From the NCBI GenBank assembly GCA_030607715.1, contig JAUWJM010000074.1, positions 1 through 7,778 of the forward strand: DNA of 7,778 bases, given 5' to 3'. Positions 6,107 to 7,778 of the stretch are shown here, in pieces; positions within the stretch are counted from its first letter, which is position 1, and the number at the start of each line of letters is the position of its first letter. Both the position numbers and the translations under genes were made by a program. This stretch comes from Candidatus Aerophobota bacterium (GTDB taxonomy: Bacteria; Aerophobota; Aerophobia; Aerophobales; B3-G15). Under the pieces are notes generated by a model, which was not told the origin of the DNA, did no database searches, and worked only from the letters and a program-made list of their open reading frames with translations.

Positions 6107-6135
6107 AGGGGGTCTTTTTTAGCGGGATAAAGTTT

Positions 6136-6141
6136 GAGGTG
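6136..6141 (+). promoter_or_regulatory. Ribosome binding site that decides the rpoD start
   Basis: GAGGTG lies four bases before the ATG at 6146. It overlaps the upstream in-frame TTG (6134), so that codon cannot use it, and is only one base before the GTG at 6143. The ATG is therefore the best start. Confidence 0.65.
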
Positions 6142-6145
6142 CGTG

Positions 6146-7435
6146 ATGAAGAAGAAAATTGAGGAATTATTAGCCAAAGGCGAAAAAGAAGGTAAACTTA
6201 CCTATAGAGAGATAGAAGAGGCTTTAAATGAAGGGGGGGAGACAGAAGAAGAGGATATGGAGAATGCATTTAACTTAATTGAGCAAGAAGGGATTGAACT
6301 AATTTCTGAGGAAGAGAGGGGAGAGGTGACCAAATCTCCTACCTTTTCTGCAGAAGTTGGAGATGGAATAGGAAGATACCTTCAAGAGATAGGAAAAACT
6401 CCCCTTTTGTCAGCCAAACAAGAGAGAGATTATGGGAAAAAGATAAAGGAAAGTAAAAAAATTCTCCGATTAAGAGTTATAGAAGTTGTTGAGCTTACTC
6501 AGAAAAACACTTATTTTTTCTCTTTAACTAAAAAAAGAGGTGTACAAGAGGAAGACCTTCGAGGGCTAAGAAAAAAGTTTAAAAAGGTAAAGAAGCTATC
6601 TAACTTTGTAACGGAATTGAATGAAGAGGAGGGGAGTTTAATAAGACCTCCTGAGGATAGAGAAAGATTTTTTGGTTTAAGAGAAGAAATAGGGTGGGCA
6701 AAACACTGCTATGAAATTTACCGAGATAAGATGATCAGGGCCAATTTAAGATTGGTAGTGAGTTTTGCTAAAAAATATATCGGACGGGGAGTTCCTTTTT
6801 TAGATTTAATTCAAGAGGGGAATATTGGTCTTTCCCGGGCAGTAGATAAATTTGATTATCGTCGGGGGAATCGTTTTAGTACCTATGCCAGTTGGTGGAT
6901 AAGACAGTCTTTATCACGAGCCATTTCTGACCAATCACGCACTATCCGTGTTCCTGTTCATATTACTGAGCTTATTAAGAAGGTAAATCGTATTTCTCAA
7001 GAATTAGAACAGGAATTAGGTAGAGTTCCCACTGCTAAGGAAATCTCAGAGAGATGTGGCATTTCTTTAGAAAAAGTGGAAAGGGCGCAGAGAGTAACCA
7101 CCAAGTCTACATCTATGGATGCACCAATTGGGGAAGATGAGAATAGTTATTTAATAGAATTTATAGAAAATGAAAACTCTATTTGTCCCTTTGAAGAAGT
7201 TAATTTGAAATGTCTAAAAAGGGAAATGGAAAATCTAATTGAACAGATAAGAGATGATCGAGAAAGAGAGATTTTAAAACTTCGTTTTGGAACAGAAGAT
7301 GGGTGGGATTGCACTCTGCAGGAGATAGGAGAGCGATACGGAGTAACCCGAGAGAGAATAAGGCAAATTGAGGCCAAAGTATTAGCTCAACTTAAGGAAA
7401 TTGCCAGAAGAAGGATGCTGGAAGAGTATCTATAA
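6146..7435 (+). CDS. rpoD: Primary RNA polymerase sigma factor (RpoD/SigA)
   Basis: Group 1 sigma-70 factor that directs RNA polymerase to housekeeping promoters. In the 429-residue form, residues 1-55 resemble region 1.1 (GKLTYREIEEALNEG), followed by an acidic linker and region 1.2 at 73-100 (GIGRYLQEIGKTPLLS). The non-conserved insert is short, as in SigA of low-GC bacteria. Region 2 begins near 197 with RANLRLVVSFAKKY and includes the core-binding and -10 melting stretch FSTYASWWIRQSLSRAI (244-260). Region 3 follows RTIRVPVH (265-272). Region 4 ends with the -35-binding helix VTRERIRQIEAK (400-411). Differences from the usual sequence are Ser257 at the -10-reading Thr (E. coli T440), GWDC at 386-389, and no HPSR motif after LKE near the end. 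A possible longer form starts at TTG 6134. It is the last gene of the operon; no clear terminator follows. Confidence 0.95.
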   Translation: MKKKIEELLAKGEKEGKLTYREIEEALNEGGETEEEDMENAFNLIEQEGIELISEEERGEVTKSPTFSAEVGDGIGRYLQEIGKTPLLSAKQERDYGKKIKESKKILRLRVIEVVELTQKNTYFFSLTKKRGVQEEDLRGLRKKFKKVKKLSNFVTELNEEEGSLIRPPEDRERFFGLREEIGWAKHCYEIYRDKMIRANLRLVVSFAKKYIGRGVPFLDLIQEGNIGLSRAVDKFDYRRGNRFSTYASWWIRQSLSRAISDQSRTIRVPVHITELIKKVNRISQELEQELGRVPTAKEISERCGISLEKVERAQRVTTKSTSMDAPIGEDENSYLIEFIENENSICPFEEVNLKCLKREMENLIEQIRDDREREILKLRFGTEDGWDCTLQEIGERYGVTRERIRQIEAKVLAQLKEIARRRMLEEYL

Positions 7436-7471
7436 AATTGTCCCTGAGGTCATTAAATCGTTTATCGTAAT

Positions 7472-7499
7472 TTGACAGGAAAAAATCATTTAGTAAAAC
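7472..7499 (+). promoter_or_regulatory. Promoter of the tRNA gene
   Basis: Consensus TTGACA at 7472-7477 and TAAAAC at 7494-7499 (4/6 to TATAAT) are 16 bp apart. Transcription would begin near 7506, about 14 nt before the mature tRNA 5' end, a typical short leader. The weak -10 limits confidence. Confidence 0.5.
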
Positions 7500-7519
7500 T
7501 TTAAATGGATGAGGGATAA

Positions 7520-7592
7520 GGGCCCATAGCTCAGTTGGTAGAGCAGCGGACTCATAATCCGTAGGTCGGAGGTTCGAGTCCTCCTGGGCCCA
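7520..7592 (+). tRNA. tRNA with anticodon CAU (elongator Met or Ile2)
   Basis: The complete cloverleaf folds by eye. The acceptor GGGCCCA (7520-7526) pairs with TGGGCCC (7585-7591). The D stem is GCTC/GAGC with loop AGTTGGTA, and the T stem GGAGG/CCTCC has loop TTCGAGT. The anticodon stem GCGGA/TCCGT encloses loop CTCATAA with CAT at 7553-7555, and the discriminator is A7592. The paired first base and the anticodon stem rule out an initiator tRNA. Bacterial CAU tRNAs of this form are either elongator Met or the isoleucine tRNA whose C34 is changed to lysidine by TilS. Two C-G pairs at positions 4-69 and 5-68 and the ACTCATAAT loop resemble the Ile2 type of E. coli, so I lean to Ile2 without being sure. 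The next bases are CTA, so CCA must be added after transcription. Confidence 0.95.
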
Positions 7593-7596
7593 CTAT

Positions 7597-7642
7597 AGCA
7601 AGATAGCAGAGTTCATTTTGCTGAAGAATTGGCTATCTTGCT
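7597..7642. repeat. Perfect 11-bp inverted repeat just after the tRNA
   Basis: AGCAAGATAGC (7597-7607) and GCTATCTTGCT (7632-7642) are exact reverse complements with 24 nt between them. It starts five bases after the tRNA 3' end. It could act as a factor-dependent or weak terminator, or help 3' processing; the following TTTCAAAATTCC is a poor T-run and the loop is long, so a standard intrinsic terminator is unlikely. Confidence 0.6.
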
Positions 7643-7765
7643 TTCAAAATTCCTACCAAATTACAGATATCTTTCACTATTTTTCTTTTACAAAAATTTC
7701 GCAATTTTTTGCGGATTTTAATCCTGTTATAAGCAATAGCCAGGATTTTTTGGAGGCATTAATTC
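7643..7765. other. AT-rich intergenic stretch before the last gene
   Basis: No gene or RNA is visible. It contains a small hairpin candidate CGCAA-TTTT-TTGCG (7700-7713) and a TATAAG (7728-7733) that could be a -10 for the next gene, but no -35 lies at a proper distance. Function is undetermined. Confidence 0.35.
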
Positions 7766-7778
7766 ATGGTAATTAAAA
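7766..7778 (+). CDS. Start of an unidentified gene, cut by the window end
   Basis: ATG at 7766 is preceded by GGAGG (7752-7756) at a 9-nt spacing, and the four visible codons are M-V-I-K. This is the normal start layout of this genome. Nothing can be said about its product; the call rests only on the ribosome site and the open frame to the edge. Confidence 0.5.

Noticed and set aside
6092..6120. Possible terminator between dnaG and rpoD
   Set aside because: ACTTTA-T-TAAAGT is a short AT-only palindrome and the T-run at 6115-6120 is not preceded by a stable stem.
7147..7377. Minus-strand open frame of 76 codons
   Set aside because: Antisense to the conserved region 4 of the sigma factor; no ribosome site or family resemblance.
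7505..7519. Four-codon frame ATG-GAT-GAG-GGA-TAA before the tRNA
   Set aside because: It falls in the tRNA precursor leader with no ribosome site; coincidence.

Overview
This is ordinary bacterial chromosome from an AT-rich genome. Strong Shine-Dalgarno sequences of the GGAGG type, sigma-70-like promoters, many AGA/AGG arginine codons and gene order seen in Clostridia and related low-GC bacteria or candidate phyla (zapA-cvpA, then dgt-dnaG-rpoD) support this. I cannot name the phylum from the sequence. I see no phage genes, insertion sequences, CRISPR array or toxin-type accessory module. The content is cell division, replication initiation and core transcription beside one ABC export module.

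Left part (1-2214, minus strand): a three-gene operon reading toward the window start. An ABC-2 type ATPase comes first, then a membrane-anchored extracytoplasmic protein with a PEGA/carboxypeptidase-regulatory-like domain, then an ABC-2 permease cut off by the window edge. The genes are coupled by an ATGA overlap and a 2-nt gap. Two promoter-like copies of one 25-bp repeat, exactly 106 bp apart, lie upstream.

Divergent intergenic region (2215-2488): it holds those minus-strand promoters, a small palindrome, T-tracts and a plus-strand promoter with consensus -35 and -10 hexamers. I see no convincing gene in it.

Right part (2489-7435, plus strand): a tightly packed operon zapA-cvpA-dgt-dnaG-rpoD. 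Junctions are an ATGA overlap, a 1-nt gap, a 23-nt overlap and a 39-nt gap. zapA is plainly conserved but has no usable in-frame start codon; its ATG sits one base out of frame before a GGGG run, suggesting a 1-nt indel. The genes link FtsZ-ring regulation, a CvpA-family membrane protein, dNTP turnover, primase and the primary sigma factor, a grouping comparable to the rpsU-dnaG-rpoD operon of enterobacteria. A promoter-like pair of consensus hexamers inside the 3' end of dnaG could give rpoD a separate transcript.

End (7436-7778): a promoter and a complete tRNA gene with anticodon CAU and no encoded CCA, then a perfect 11-bp inverted repeat and an AT-rich stretch. The first codons of another plus-strand gene, behind a GGAGG site, reach the window edge.

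The best follow-up points are the zapA start, the duplicated promoter repeat, the promoter inside dnaG, the 21-bp palindrome early in dgt, and the anchored protein between ATPase and permease. Nothing here amounts to a clearly new biological system.
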